From Lamellibrachia columna (Eukaryota > Annelida > Polychaeta > Sabellida > Siboglinidae), in NCBI GenBank assembly GCA_963662155.1, contig OY759262.1, positions 51,813,285-51,877,284 of the forward strand: 64,000 bases of DNA, read 5' to 3'. The notes below the pieces were generated by a model, which saw only the letters and a list, made by a program, of their open reading frames with translations, was not told the origin of the DNA and did no database searches. Both the position numbers and the translations under genes were made by a program. Every line of letters begins with the position of its first letter. The stretch's first letter is position 1. Below are positions 46,845 to 57,951 of the stretch, in pieces.

Positions 46845-47830
46845 TGTCGTCGAGTAGAAACCCATCAGCCATATAATATCGCGTGACACGATCATTGACA
46901 TATATGTTTGCTTAAATATGACGCACTTAACATAGTTGACAAAATGCGCTTGGAATTACTTGATGTACTCTAAGCAGGCAAACGCTGAGAACAAACAACA
47001 ACTCTTCTGAAATATCGTCTGTTTCGTGTTTTTTTCTTTTACAAGCACGTTAGGGGTACAAAGCGGTAGAATTTCTTACAACGAAATAGGCGTCTTTCTC
47101 AAGTTGTCATAAAACAGATGTTTTTCTTTGAAAGGTGTGATGTAACGAATGGTGTGCTGATTGTGGTTGGGCCGACTACCTAAGAAAACAGATGCGATGA
47201 AACAGCCAGGCAGTAGGGAAAGGGGCAGACCGTAAGTGAGGTGGGAGGTATGCGCAAAGAGGGATATGAGAACTGCGGAGGAGAGGACGACAAGTGGACG
47301 CTGCTAGGGAGAAAAGGAAAGGGATAACACCTGAGGCAGTGCAGCACTACATGTACTAGCCTCGTCTCTGTATAAAGGTAGAAACGAGCAAGAACACAAT
47401 ATAGCTAATTCTAAGACTGTCATACATAACGTAGTCCCCAATAGAGAACAAACACATGCTTCGCGGAACATTTCTAGATATCGCATTCATATGGATTATC
47501 ATTGTGTTTTTTTCACGGAGCTTGATTTAATTTGGAGGTGTCGTGACAGTTGAGGCAGTAAAGCACTACATGTACTAGCCTCACATCTTCGTAAAGGGAT
47601 AATCGAACAAGAACACAATATAGTTAATTCTAAGACTGTCGTACATAACGTAGTTCCCAGTAGAGAACATACACATACACGCTTCACGGAACATTTCTAG
47701 ATATCGCATTCATATGGTTTATCATTATTTTGTTTTCACGGAGCTTGATTTAATTTGGAGATGTCGTGAAGGTACTTTGCGTTCGGGCGTGTGTGACTAT
47801 GCGTATGGTGTGTGCGTGTGCGTGTGTGTT

Positions 47831-47867
<37 letters not shown>

Positions 47868-48055
47868 GCGTGTGCGTGTGCGTGTGCGTGTGCGTGTGCG
47901 TGTGCGTGTGCGTGTGCGTGTGCGTGTGCGTGTGCGTGTGCGTGTGCGTGTGCGTGTGCGTGTGCGTGTGCGTGTGCGTGTGCGTGTGCGTGTGCGTGTG
48001 CGTGTGCGTGTGCGTGTGCGTGTGCGTGTGTGTGTGTGTTTGCGTGTCTGTGTAT
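46845..48055. repeat. Dispersed unit E, copy 3, with a 210-bp tandem duplication and a GTGTGC array
   Basis: Body 46845-47330 matches the other two copies. It is followed by two tandem ~210-bp segments (47334-47546 and 47547-47770) that share gcactacatgtactagcctc, aagaacacaatatag, attctaagactgtc and ggaacatttctagatatcgc. A (GT)n then (GTGTGC)n array follows, the hexamer part being nearly pure at 47861-48028. Confidence 0.75.
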
Positions 48056-49535
48056 TATATGAACATGAATATGTAGGCTGCACTTGTCATACATACTAGA
48101 AACAGTTGTAGTTCAAGTTTGTCGCAGGAAACAACCTCCGCCATCTTGAAGCCACGTCCACACGCTCGTGAACAATGACAGTGAGTGGACGTGACAAAAA
48201 CAGTCGCCCTTGTTCTACAGGGCACGTATAGCAATTTCGCATAATAGTATCGCGCAACACTAATGTATAACACCCTCTTGCGTTTCCCATTCTCCTTCTA
48301 ATTATAATGGAGAGTATACCATTCCACCGACATATGCAAACTATTACTGTCCACGTGGTTGCCTCAAACGTACCCTTCACTTGATATCCGGGCGCCCACG
48401 CTGAGCGACACGAACCTTCTGTGTCCAATCTAACTGCTCGCTGAAATAACGTGTATCCAGTCTCTGTTTTATACTCCTTGATTCTGATATAACGCCTGAC
48501 TCTAGTTCACCAATTACGGTCTTCTGGTGTCGTCGTTTGTTTCGCTAAGAAAAACACCCGTAAATCGTGTAATACTCCGGTCATTGCCTGCTAAATATAC
48601 ATCATTTTCTAAGATAAATAAAGCCACGCCACTGGTACGTACATGGGCATGTTTGATCAAACAAATTACATAATGCTGGACTGCTCTAATAAAGGCCGAT
48701 GCATTCCTTCACACCTGAATTGTTTTTATAATAAATAAAGGAACAGGAAATAATATTCTTAAAAAAGCCGAAATGCTACAAATATCACGTACAAGTTACA
48801 AGCCCGGGTGAACACCAAATGTGTAATTAGACATATTGATTAAACAACCACATGAATTATTGCTTACGTATTTGTACATTTCGGTGCAATACTACTTTGC
48901 CTATGTATCTTTATTTTTTCACTGAAGGGAATCATCTTCATTTGAGTGATAATTAAAACTACCAGAATTCCTCTATCTTTGTATGAAACACTTCATTATC
49001 AACCCCGTCGGTTATATCTGATCAGTGTCGTTTGCATTATTAATACAGTATAACGTAACAATTTGTTCCACTACACAAACGTGATGACGGATGTACGGGA
49101 ATAAATTACACAAAGTACACTACTTAGTATATTAAATAATGGTTCGCTAATCTAACACGAGCTACTGGCTGCATTTTTCTGTAATGTATGCCCAGTAACA
49201 TTGCTCAAGTTAGAATATGTTGATGAGGCAAATGAGAAACAAAGGCTTGAAAATCATCAACGCTCAATATCAAAAGGTACACATCCAAATATTTCTATAA
49301 CGCAAAATGAAGTCGAAATTGAAATAGATTTTGAAGGGACTAATTTGTCGGTAAGAAAGCATTCCATAATAAGGAATGGAATGAACTGAGGTTCATTTCC
49401 GCAAGTCTTACACTTAAGATGGTGTGGTTGTGCTCCACTTGATGTGCTCAACGAATATTGTTCCAATGTGAATAATACAAGTTAACAAAAAAAAACTATC
49501 TAATAATACAACCAAACAAGAAGGCGGTATCGGAT
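48056..49535. other. No gene recognised
   Basis: AT-rich sequence. The frame 49201-49389 (62 codons, acidic, EVEIEIDFEG) is not recognised. Confidence 0.4.
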
Positions 49536-49557
49536 ATTGGATGGTGATGGTGGTGGT

Positions 49558-50150
49558 GGCGACGATGATGACGCCGAAGACAACGACTGTTGTGGTGGTG
49601 GCGACGATGATGACGCCGAAGACAACGACTGTTGTGGTGGTGGCGACGATGACGACGCCGAAGACAACGACTGTTGTGGTGGGGGCGACGATGACGACGC
49701 CGAAGACAACAACTGTTGTGGTGGTGGCGACGATGACGACGCCGAAGACAACGACTGTTGTGGTGGTGGCGACGATGACGACGCCGAAGACAACGACTGT
49801 TGTGAATGGTGGCGACGATGACGACGCCGAAGACAACGACTGTTGCGGTGGTGGCGACGATGACGACGCCGAAGACAACGACTGTTGTGGTGGTGGCGAC
49901 GATGACGACGCCGAAGACAACGACTGTTGCAGTGGTGGCGATGATGACGACGCCGAAGACAACGACTGTTGTGGTGGTGGCGACGATGACGACGCCGAAG
50001 ACAACGACTGTTATGGTGGTGGCGACGATGACGACGCCGAAGACAACGACTGTTGTGGTGGTGGCGACGATGATGACGCCGAAGACTACGACTATTGTGG
50101 TGGTGGCGACGATGACTACGCCGAAGACAACGACTGTTGTGTTGGTGGCG
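49558..50150 (+). repeat. 42-bp minisatellite, about 14 units, open in several frames
   Basis: The unit gacgacgccgaagacaacga continues ctgttgtggtggtggcgacg. In one frame it encodes DDDDAEDNDCCGGG, in another VVVVATMTTPKTTT, and on the reverse strand SSASSSSPPPQQSL. An indel near 49800 (tgtgaatggtgg) switches the frame, so a plus-strand frame of 212 codons reads first one and then the other peptide. The unit length (multiple of 3) keeps frames open; no start context, splice site or signal supports a gene. Confidence 0.9.
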
Positions 50151-50636
50151 TTATGTTAAACATAGAAACGTTTGAATAATAAAATCAATGTTCTACGTAA
50201 CTGTATTAATGTCGAGTTTTGTGTTAAACGTTGCATCAATTAGATCAGATTGTCCGAAGCATCAGTATTGTTTATAGTATATTATATATATTATATTTGT
50301 AACGATCCACGTTATCATAGGTGATATGTGTTGTATGTTGCAGTGGAGTCGTTTTTGCTTGTTGTATCCTGCTCTTTGGCATGGTTGCTGTGATCAGCAC
50401 ATTTAGTAAGCATTGCATTTTACGTTTAAATCAATCAAGGAAAAACTTATGATTATTGAAAAGACATGCCAAATATTAAATGTTGTTAACGTCCAATCAG
50501 ATGAGGCTCAACTAGCCTTATTATTGTTGACCACTTTTTATGTTATGTAAAACAATATATTTCAAGCGAGGCCGCACTATTAATCAATGTTGCATTGCAT
50601 TATAAATATATGCATTGAAAAACATGCTACCCAATC

Positions 50637-50638
<2 letters not shown>
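50151..50638. other. No gene recognised
   Basis: AT-rich sequence between two repeat tracts. Confidence 0.5.
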
Positions 50639-50681
<43 letters not shown>

Positions 50682-50725
50682 GAGAGAGAAAGAGTGAGTG
50701 AGAGAGAGAGAGAGAGAGAGAGAGG

Positions 50726-50777
<52 letters not shown>

Positions 50778-50842
50778 GAGAAAGAGTGAGTGAGAGAGAG
50801 AGAGAGAGAAATAGATAAAGAGAGAAAGAGAGAGAGAGAGTT
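50639..50842. repeat. (GA)n microsatellite with an internal duplication
   Basis: The GA run contains gagaaagagtgagtgagaga twice (near 50686 and 50778), so about 90 bp was duplicated within it. Confidence 0.95.
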
Positions 50843-51349
50843 ATGTATTTGGTTTAATTCGCTTACATCCTACACGGACGAAATATAAATAAATATTTGT
50901 TTTATAGGGTATTTAAAACAGGGGTACGCTGTATAGAAACATTATAACAAAATTCTGAAGTATGTCGGGGTTGTCATCAAAACTACATAAACTCATTTTG
51001 TACGCCTTCGAAAATGAAGCGTCAACGTCATTTTACCGATGTCGTCACTTATATCGACCAAGATCGTCCCGAAATCTTTGCACAACAGAGGCGCGTAGTG
51101 GATATTAGTGAAACGATCAGATATCGTGATGCCTTTACTTCCGCGAATCGTAACAGTGACGGGTGCTTGCTATTGATTGAGGTTCTCCCTGGCGGAATGT
51201 GTCTAGGGACGAGTTACATATGCAGAGGTGCTCCCTGGTGGGATTCTGCCTAGTGACAAATTGTTTCTATAGACGGAAGTTCCCACTGTTGTCTAACGAC
51301 GAGTGCTATACATAGAAAGAGATTCACATAGCGTCCAGAGACGAGTGTT
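50843..51349. other. No gene recognised
   Basis: A plus-strand frame at 51014-51253 (MKRQRHFTDVVTYIDQDRPE) has no known match. Short words such as ctccctggcgga, ctccctggtggg and gagacgagtg recur loosely at 51185-51380. Confidence 0.35.
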
Positions 51350-51688
51350 TTCTATAGGCAGAGGCGCTCACTGGCCTCCACGCAGTAACCCTTTCTGCGA
51401 GACGTTGACTTGACTGAACAGCGAATGCAACCCATTTTCATCGGACCCTCTGGCCTATCCGTATCGAAGTTCGTCCCATCTGCCCTCAGGTCGCGAGCCT
51501 GAACGAACATATCAATGCAGATGGATCCGATGGGCCGTCCCACCCCTCTCACCCCGAGCGAAGCCGTCTTCGATGCTCGTTTGAGTCGTCGGTAGACTGA
51601 ACATATCCAATTCAATCATGACACTGGCAGTGGCAGTCGATGCGTCAACGCAATTATACTCGTCGGTGATCAAGTAGTCGCGTATCAT
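51350..51688 (-). pseudogene. Polinton/Maverick-type capsid-block gene (F54H12.2-like), frameshifted
   Basis: From ATG 51688 the frame reads a short head and then MIELDMFSLPTTQTSIEDG, the hallmark start of the family I know as uncharacterised protein F54H12.2-like, found in Polinton-type elements of many invertebrates. After about residue 45 the frame changes. The continuation IDMFVQARDLRADGTNFDTD then RPEGPMKMG matches the next conserved block of that family. Stops and frameshifts make it inactive. The family link is from memory and its exact structural role is not certain. Confidence 0.6.
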
Positions 51689-51874
51689 ATTTTCTTTACG
51701 ACGCTTTTTTGGTGCACTGACGGTCGGTCCGCGTCTGGTTTAGTATGCTGCCGCTGCCGCTGTTGGAACTGCGTTGGTTGACGACGCTCGCCAGGTGGAG
51801 CGCAAACTCTGGTGTTGCTGCCGCCGATCAATATACGGTTGATAAATTCCGTTCCCGCCTCTTCTACGCGTCGT

Positions 51875-52147
51875 TTACCGCCTGCGGCTGTGATCGCGCA
51901 TGCCATTCGCCAAAGCCCGTTTTCCTAAAGCAAAGGCAGCCCTCTTGATGAGCGGAAGGACGCTCCTGAGCAAGCTCCCAAACAAGTTGAGCAAGTCGTT
52001 ACCTCCCTGTACTATGCTGCCATCACAGGCAGGTTGCCTCCCTTCAAAATAAACCAGCGCCTTCATAATAAGAGGCTTTGATTCTGGTGTTTGTGCTAAC
52101 GCCGACAGCGGCGGGTCTCGCGAGGCCGAACCAGGCAGTATCGTCAT
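51875..52147 (-). pseudogene. Small helical virion-type protein of the Polinton block
   Basis: The frame contains IVQGGNDLLNLFGSLLRSVL then PLIKRAAFALGKRALANGM. This fits a small protein commonly found between the two capsid-type genes of such elements, with the pattern G-L-x-x-x-V-x-P-x-x-K-x-x-A-x-x-x-G-K-x-x-L. The frame overlaps that of its upstream neighbour, as expected after indels. Its true start is unclear, and the first third of the frame belongs to the neighbouring gene in another phase. Confidence 0.5.
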
Positions 52148-52320
52148 AATACCAATTGTGCGGGTATTGACCGGACAGAATGATACTTTGCGGTAGCGCC
52201 GTGACGTACTGGGTGAACGTGTTGTCCCGGTGTACGCTCATATATGCATTGCCTGGAAATGTCAGATAAAAGTTATCGTGCCATCGTGGTTCATCGACGA
52301 CTTCGGTAACATATAATCGA
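52044..52320 (-). pseudogene. N-terminal piece of a Polinton-type minor capsid or fibre-like protein
   Basis: In one minus-strand frame the block reads EPRWHDNFYLTFPGNAYMSV, then NTFTQYVTALPQSIILSGQ, then directly YPHNWYYDD. The family usually has F-Y-x-T-L-P-S-N-S at the start, an L-P-x-x-I-x-L-x-G strand, about nine more residues and then YPxxWYN. Here those residues are missing, so a small internal deletion is likely. It ends at a stop at 52044. No DNA polymerase, integrase or terminal repeats of the element were found in the window. Confidence 0.5.
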
Positions 52321-52596
52321 TATATTTACTCAACAGGGAAGGCCATTGTTTCGAATAAACTCTTCCGCTCGTCAGATTGTAATAGCTGACCACGATGAAT
52401 AAGACGAAGACCTGACACAAAAAAACGAAACACTCGTTGCCGCAAAGACTCTGACTGCAGATTTGACTTCCAGTGTCCAGAGCGTAGGAGTGTCCATCTG
52501 TTCCTCCGACTACTCGTCCATCGCGGCAGGACTGAGGAGCACACCATCGCGCGACTAACTTTTATACTTCACATCCGGTCGGCATCCTATTTGAGT

Positions 52597-52858
52597 TAGA
52601 CAATATGGTAGCAGATATTGACCCTCACGTAATAGGTATCACAAAATTATGGGCAGATGAAGACATTATAGATGATGAGTTCGTATTGCCAGGTTGTATA
52701 ACGCTTAGGAAGGATAGGCGACAAAGAAGGGAAGGAGCAATGCTTTTAAACATATTAAAGAATCAATCCAAACATATGAAATAGCACTGACAAATTCAGC
52801 AGATTGTGAGGAAGCAATTTGGTGTAACATATGCATTGATCAGATTAGAGCACAATAA
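52597..52858 (+). mobile_element. CR1-like endonuclease fragment
   Basis: Broken plus-strand frames give ADIDPHVIGITKLWADEDI, then EFVLPGCITLRKDRRQRREG, then IQTYEIALTNSADCEEAIW. This is the start of an APE-type endonuclease (I-G-I-T-E-x-W, F-R-K-D-R). The EEAIW end overlaps the start of copy 3 (DEAVWYKI), so it probably comes from the same family. Confidence 0.65.
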
Positions 52859-52921
52859 TTTCCGAAATATTGTATACAAGTTGAGGACTCAATAAACGTT
52901 TCCTTGTATTGATAGATAGGT

Positions 52922-52988
<67 letters not shown>

Positions 52989-53119
52989 CAGAGACAGAGA
53001 CACACACACACACACAGAGAGACGGAGAGAGAGAGACATACAGATATAGAGGGGGAGAGAGACAGAGGGGAGAGAGAGGGGAGAAAGAGGGGAAGAAAGA
53101 AGAGAGAGGTGGTAGAGAG

Positions 53120-53166
<47 letters not shown>

Positions 53167-53190
53167 GGGAGAGAGAGAGAGGGAGTAGTT
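52859..53190. repeat. GATA/GA/CA and TA microsatellite cluster
   Basis: (GATA)n then (GA)n with CA at 52913-53055, GGGGAGA words, then (TA)n at 53124-53163. Confidence 0.95.
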
Positions 53191-53286
53191 CAACATTGGA
53201 AAGAACCACTCATTACATTGTTTTTATAATCACATAAGACAATCACATATAATGGGTGAATATTTTAACTTGAGAGCAATTACATA

Positions 53287-53302
53287 AATATACATAAATA
53301 TA

Positions 53303-53357
<55 letters not shown>

Positions 53358-53402
53358 GTATATATATATATATAAATAAATAAATATATATATATATAAA
53401 TA

Positions 53403-53492
<90 letters not shown>
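53287..53492. repeat. (TA)n-rich tract, about 200 bp
   Basis: TA repeats broken by AAATA and GTA words. Confidence 0.97.
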
Positions 53493-53496
<4 letters not shown>

Positions 53497-53569
53497 CGTT
53501 ATGTCCATTGAGAACAATTGTGGACTTGCGAGGCTCACCTGCAATTTATTCCCTGTTGCCGCTGATGAT

Positions 53570-53640
53570 GATGCTGCTGTAGCAGCTGCTGCTGCTGCTG
53601 CTGCTGTTGATGTTGATGCTGCTGCTGATGTTGCCTCAAC
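53570..53640. repeat. (GCT)n trinucleotide tract
   Basis: GCT/GAT/GTT triplets. The plus-strand frame (53501-53710) would encode poly-Ala with Asp and Val, with no further support for a gene. Confidence 0.85.
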
Positions 53641-54650
53641 ATGTTCTAATCTGTTCAGTGACTCACTGCTTCGAATTTACCGATTTGTTAGAGAACACAG
53701 TATCCATTGAGAAATGCCTTGTGGGAGAAACAGAAGATGAATGACGCGTGTGTCCCACTCTTCTCAGAGTACGACGTTGTGACAAGGAGGGATCAGTGCT
53801 TGTAATTTGTTTATGACACAGACATGTATAATGCAGATATTATGATGATTGTCATGTGGCTGCACTTGTGTGCACTTGGTCGTTCTTGAATGAATAAATG
53901 CTTCAGTTGACAACGACTCGCGTAAAGTGTACTTAACTTCACATACCTGTTGCTGCTGTTCTACATTTTACGTCTTCTTCTGTTCGCCGCCACTGTCATC
54001 ATCTCTTAAAAAACTCCCTCCTAAAATCAGGTTCTTTGAATATCACATATGTAGTGCATGAATAGTTAAAGAAAATAGTTCGGTCCTTTGTTAAAGTCAT
54101 TGAAATACTTTAATGTGACGGTTAGACCAGGTAACTTGAAAAGTCTTATATTATAATAGAGAGCCCGACAACGAATGCCTTTTTTCGTCGAAATGTCATC
54201 GGATCTGGTCAACAGTAATTTAATAATGTCCGGTGATTTCATCAAAACGAAAAACAATATTTTTACAAACCAACCATCATGTTGTAGTGGATACTAGAAT
54301 CGTGTTATTTGCTTTATCTAAAACAAGACGGTTGGAAAAAAGTTAATTGAGACGCGCAGTAACATTTCTGTAAAATATGTGATTTAGAGCGTTGTGGTGG
54401 TGCAAATAAATGTAGTATACAATGAAATGCGCAAATAGTTGGATCATAAATTTACCAGGATCTGCTGGACTTTCTAAGCGTGTGACAAAGATACATTGCT
54501 ACATTCGTCAAACATATAGACTATGCATCAATGAAATCGGGACAACGACATTAGTAGTTAAGGAGAGGAAATGACCGATCAAAAATTGAGCGCCTTCCAT
54601 AAATCACTTCCATTTCCGGTTGCGCGCGCAGCCGTACATCCTTCTGGGTA
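53641..54650. other. No gene recognised
   Basis: AT-rich sequence without supported features. Confidence 0.45.
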
Positions 54651-54656
54651 TCCTGA

Positions 54657-54713
54657 GCGCCCCCTGGCGGTGACCCATAACCCTATCCGTAAACCTAGAG
54701 CGCCCCCTGGCGA
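54657..54713 (+). promoter_or_regulatory. Two CTCF-like sites in tandem
   Basis: GCGCCCCCTGGCGG (54657-54670) and AGCGCCCCCTGGCGA (54699-54713) lie in the same orientation, 43 bp apart. Both resemble the conserved CTCF core (GCGCCCCCTGGTGG). A tandem ~56-bp duplication containing ctgacgtggcggttattgag follows at 54745-54838. Function is inferred from the motif only; such motifs also occur in transposon ends. Confidence 0.35.
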
Positions 54714-54839
54714 CTGATTCTAATTTTAATTGAAATGAAAACCCAGGGGAAAAACCTTCATGTCGCTGACGTGGCGGTTATTGAGGGAACATCCAGGGGG
54801 AAAAAATCCACATATCGCTGACGTGGCGGTTATTGAGTA

Positions 54840-55171
54840 CGGTATCAATGAATGAGAGAGCTAATCAATCAGGGTTCAGTACGTTATCGGTGACTGGAAT
54901 AAAGAGCTGTGATTCGTCGGTTTTAGTTTCATAAAAGTTATGCATAGGAGTTTTATTTAAAAAATCGTGGACGATTAATTAGATAAGGAGGCTGAATGGC
55001 TCGTGGGTCTATCTGGAGGGAGTAGGGTATATGCTTGCGTTCCGCGGAATGCAGCGGGCTATATACCATGTTAGGAATGCGATCGTGTTGTATCCCGTAA
55101 TATGACACCGTTCTGCCGCGTTCCCGAAAGAACGCATTAAGGCGATACTAACAGATGACTAGTGGGTTTTG
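54840..55171. other. No gene recognised
   Basis: Unique flank left of the satellite complex. Confidence 0.5.
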
Positions 55172-55310
55172 GTACTCGGGAAATGCGCGTTTTAAATGTA
55201 ATCATATTAGCGCTGTAGTTAAAGCGTTGGTTCGCCCGCTGGATGTATGCGAGTCTAAACAAGTTGAAAGATAAACCCATCATTTGCGCTTAAAACGCTG
55301 TGCAGTAATT
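55172..55310. repeat. Diverged direct copy of the inverted-repeat arm end
   Basis: ggtactcgggaaatgcgcg, gcgctgtagttaaagcgttg and gtttaaacttgttgaaa-type words correspond to 56864-57020. This copy and that one bracket the 42-bp satellite array. Confidence 0.75.
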
Positions 55311-55559
55311 TTTTCTATGCCAGTAATGATGAAATTCAGATTTCATTATTATTATTTTTGTCGTTTCTCTATAAAGAGTAGACCACGTGACGTCTTGTCT
55401 GGCTAATAAAGACAGCGGGTATGCATCAACGAGTTGACATGTATGCGTACATCTAACATATTTAGGGCATTGGTTATCGTATGAATCATACATAGCACGA
55501 GTAATGAGAAAGAGTATCGATTTGTCTAAGAAAATGCCGATTTTATATGTATTTTGTCA

Positions 55560-56860
55560 CACTTAGTTACCTATGTAATGCTTTTAAGCTAAGTTATTAC
55601 CACATTTATCTGCATGTTAACACTTTTAAGCCAAGTAAATATCACTTTTATTTGTATGTTAACACATTTTAGCTACGTAATTGCCACTCTTGGCTGTGTG
55701 TTAACGCTTTTAGCATATTAAGTATAACTTTTAATGGCATGTTAACGCTATTTAGCTAAGTATGTACTACATTTAGCTATATGTTAACTTTTTTTTTAGC
55801 AAAGTAAATATCACTTTTAGTTGTACGTTAACGCTTTTAAGTAAATACCAAATGCAGCTACATGTTAAAGATTTTAGCTAAGTAATTACCGCATTTAGCT
55901 GTATGTTAACGCTTTTAAACTAAGTAATTAAAACATTTAGCTTTATGTTAGCGATTTTAAACTTTATGTTAGCGATTTTAACCTAATTATTTACCATATT
56001 TACCTGCATGTTAAAAGTTTTAAGCTAAGCAAGTACAACTTTTAGCCAAGTAATTAGCATTTTCAGCTAAGTAAATACCATTATTTAGTTGCAAGTTAAC
56101 GCTTTTAAGTTAAGTAATTACCACATATATTAAAACTGTTTAGCCAAGAAATGACCACATTTAGCTGTATGTTAACGCTTTTTAGCTAAGTAATTACCAC
56201 ATTTAGCTGTATGTTAACGCTTTTTAACTAAGTAATTACCACATTTAGTTGTATGTTAACGCTTTTTGAATAAGTACTTACCACATTTAGCTGTATGTTA
56301 ATGCTTTTTAACTAAGGAATTAAAACATTTAGCTTTATGTTAGCGATTTTAAACTTTATGTTAGCGATTTTAACCTAATTATTTACCATATTTACCTGCA
56401 TGTTAAAAGTTTTAAGCTAAGCAAGTACAACTTTTAGCCAAGTAATTAGCATTTTCAGCTAAGTAAATACCATTATTTAGTTGCAAGTTAACGCTTTTAA
56501 GTTAAGTAATTACCACATATATTAAAACTGTTTAGCCAAGAAATGACCACATTTAGCTGTATGTTAACGCTTTTTAGCTAAGTAATTACCACATTTAGCT
56601 GTATGTTAACGCTTTTTAACTAAGTAATTACCACATTTAGTTGTATGTTAACGCTTTTTGAATAAGTACTTACCACATTTAGCTGTATGTTAATGCTTTT
56701 TAACTAAGGAATTACCACATTTAATTGTAGGTTAACGCTTTTTAACTAAGTAATTAACGCATTTAGTTGCATGTTAACGCATCTTAGGTCAGTAATTACC
56801 ACATTCAGCTGTATGTTAATGCTTTGAAACGAAGTATTTACCACATTCACCTGTATGTTA
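55560..56860. repeat. 42-bp satellite array with a 392-bp higher-order repeat
   Basis: The unit accacatttagctgtatgtt continues aacgctttttagctaagtaa. The left part is strongly diverged. A 392-bp block is duplicated nearly exactly (for example aaactttatgttagcgattt at 55959 and 56351). Confidence 0.95.
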
Positions 56861-57493
56861 AGGTACTCGGGAAATACGCGTGATAAATAACACGGTTTTC
56901 TGTAGTGACATTAGCGCTGTAGTTAAAGCGTTGGTTCGCACACTGGACGTATGCAAGTCTGAACAAGTTGAACGATAAGTCGGTCATGTGCACTTAAATC
57001 TATCCACGAATTTCGGAGCGCGTTACAGCAGAGAGGTATTGCACTTAAAACACTGGGCGAGGTATGTATAAAAACATAGACCAACGAGTGGACTGTGGAC
57101 TCCGGTTCCCTTAGCAACGAACGTGGTGCGGCTAGCGCTGTTATGATCGATGTAACAAACTGCATAGTTGTAAGATCTGCATGTGGCAGGTATAGTTTAT
57201 GTTTGTTTTGGTACACTTGCATTGTATGACTAATCTTAGTTAATTGTGGTGTAATTTAATTTGCTAACTGTATATACGAGTGTCTTAACATCATGACGTT
57301 GGCCCCGTGGTATTTCTGTCATTTTTTAAACTGTATGACATTTCTCTACCATTTTCTAAACCATGTGTCATTTTTGCTGTACCATTTTTATTGAATGTAT
57401 GAAAGATGGCCGCACCGGGTATCTGGTCATAAGATACCCTTTTATGGTGGCATATCGAAATTAAACCGTTCACCTTGTATCTTATCAACTAGA
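56848..57493. repeat. Left arm of a large inverted repeat (646 bp in window)
   Basis: Reverse complement of 63355-64000 without gaps and with only about two or three substitutions noticed (for example ggtactcggg versus ggtattcggg, and tcataagata versus tcatatgata). The inner border lies inside the RTE fragment; the outer border continues past the window on the right side. Identical open frames of 65 and 99 codons occur in both arms. They match nothing I know and are likely incidental. Confidence 0.95.
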
Positions 57494-57951
57494 CACCTAT
57501 ATTTATCCATGTAATTCTGCTTAATCCTGTCTGACTTTGTCTGCTCGATGTTTTTCTTCAGTCGTTTTCTCTCTTCTACTAACTCCCACGATTCCTTGCT
57601 GATCCATGGTTTTTGCCCTTTCTTTTTGTACCCCAGTACTTCTTGAGCTGTTTCTTTGTAAACATCCTCAAAGTCTTCTTCTTCGTCGCCTGTTTCTTCG
57701 TAGTCTTGTAATATATCATATTTGTTGCGTAACTTCAGTGAGAATTGGGCATTAATAGCTGGGTGCTGTAACTTAATTATATCAAATTTCTTTCTGATCG
57801 CCTTGTTCTTTTGTTTTCTCTTTAGTTTCAGCTTGATTTTTGATCGCACTAATTGGTGGTCACTCGCAATGTCGGCTCCTCTCATGGCCCTAGTGTCCAT
57901 TACTGATGTCCGGTGTTGCCTACTCGCAACAATGGACATAATGGCGGACAA
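57442..57951 (-). mobile_element. RTE-type endonuclease-to-RT linker fragment
   Basis: A 169-codon minus-strand frame begins in the end of an APE-type endonuclease (DTRAMRGADIASDHQLVRSK, with the catalytic S-D-H) and continues through IKLQHPAINAQFSLKLRNKY, an acidic stretch and YKKKGQKPWISKESWELVEE, with RKRLKKNIEQ at the end. This is the linker before the RT in RTE/BovB-like ORFs. It is cut at the left of the protein by the satellite (57952 on) and at the right by the inverted-repeat border region. The frame is intact. Confidence 0.75.

Noticed and set aside
55172..57020. LTR retrotransposon with direct terminal repeats
   Set aside because: The interior is only satellite, with no primer-binding site, polypurine tract or gag-pol.
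56923..57222. 99-codon frame present identically in both palindrome arms
   Set aside because: Identity is explained by the arms being near copies. No family, start context or splice support, so it is not listed as a gene.
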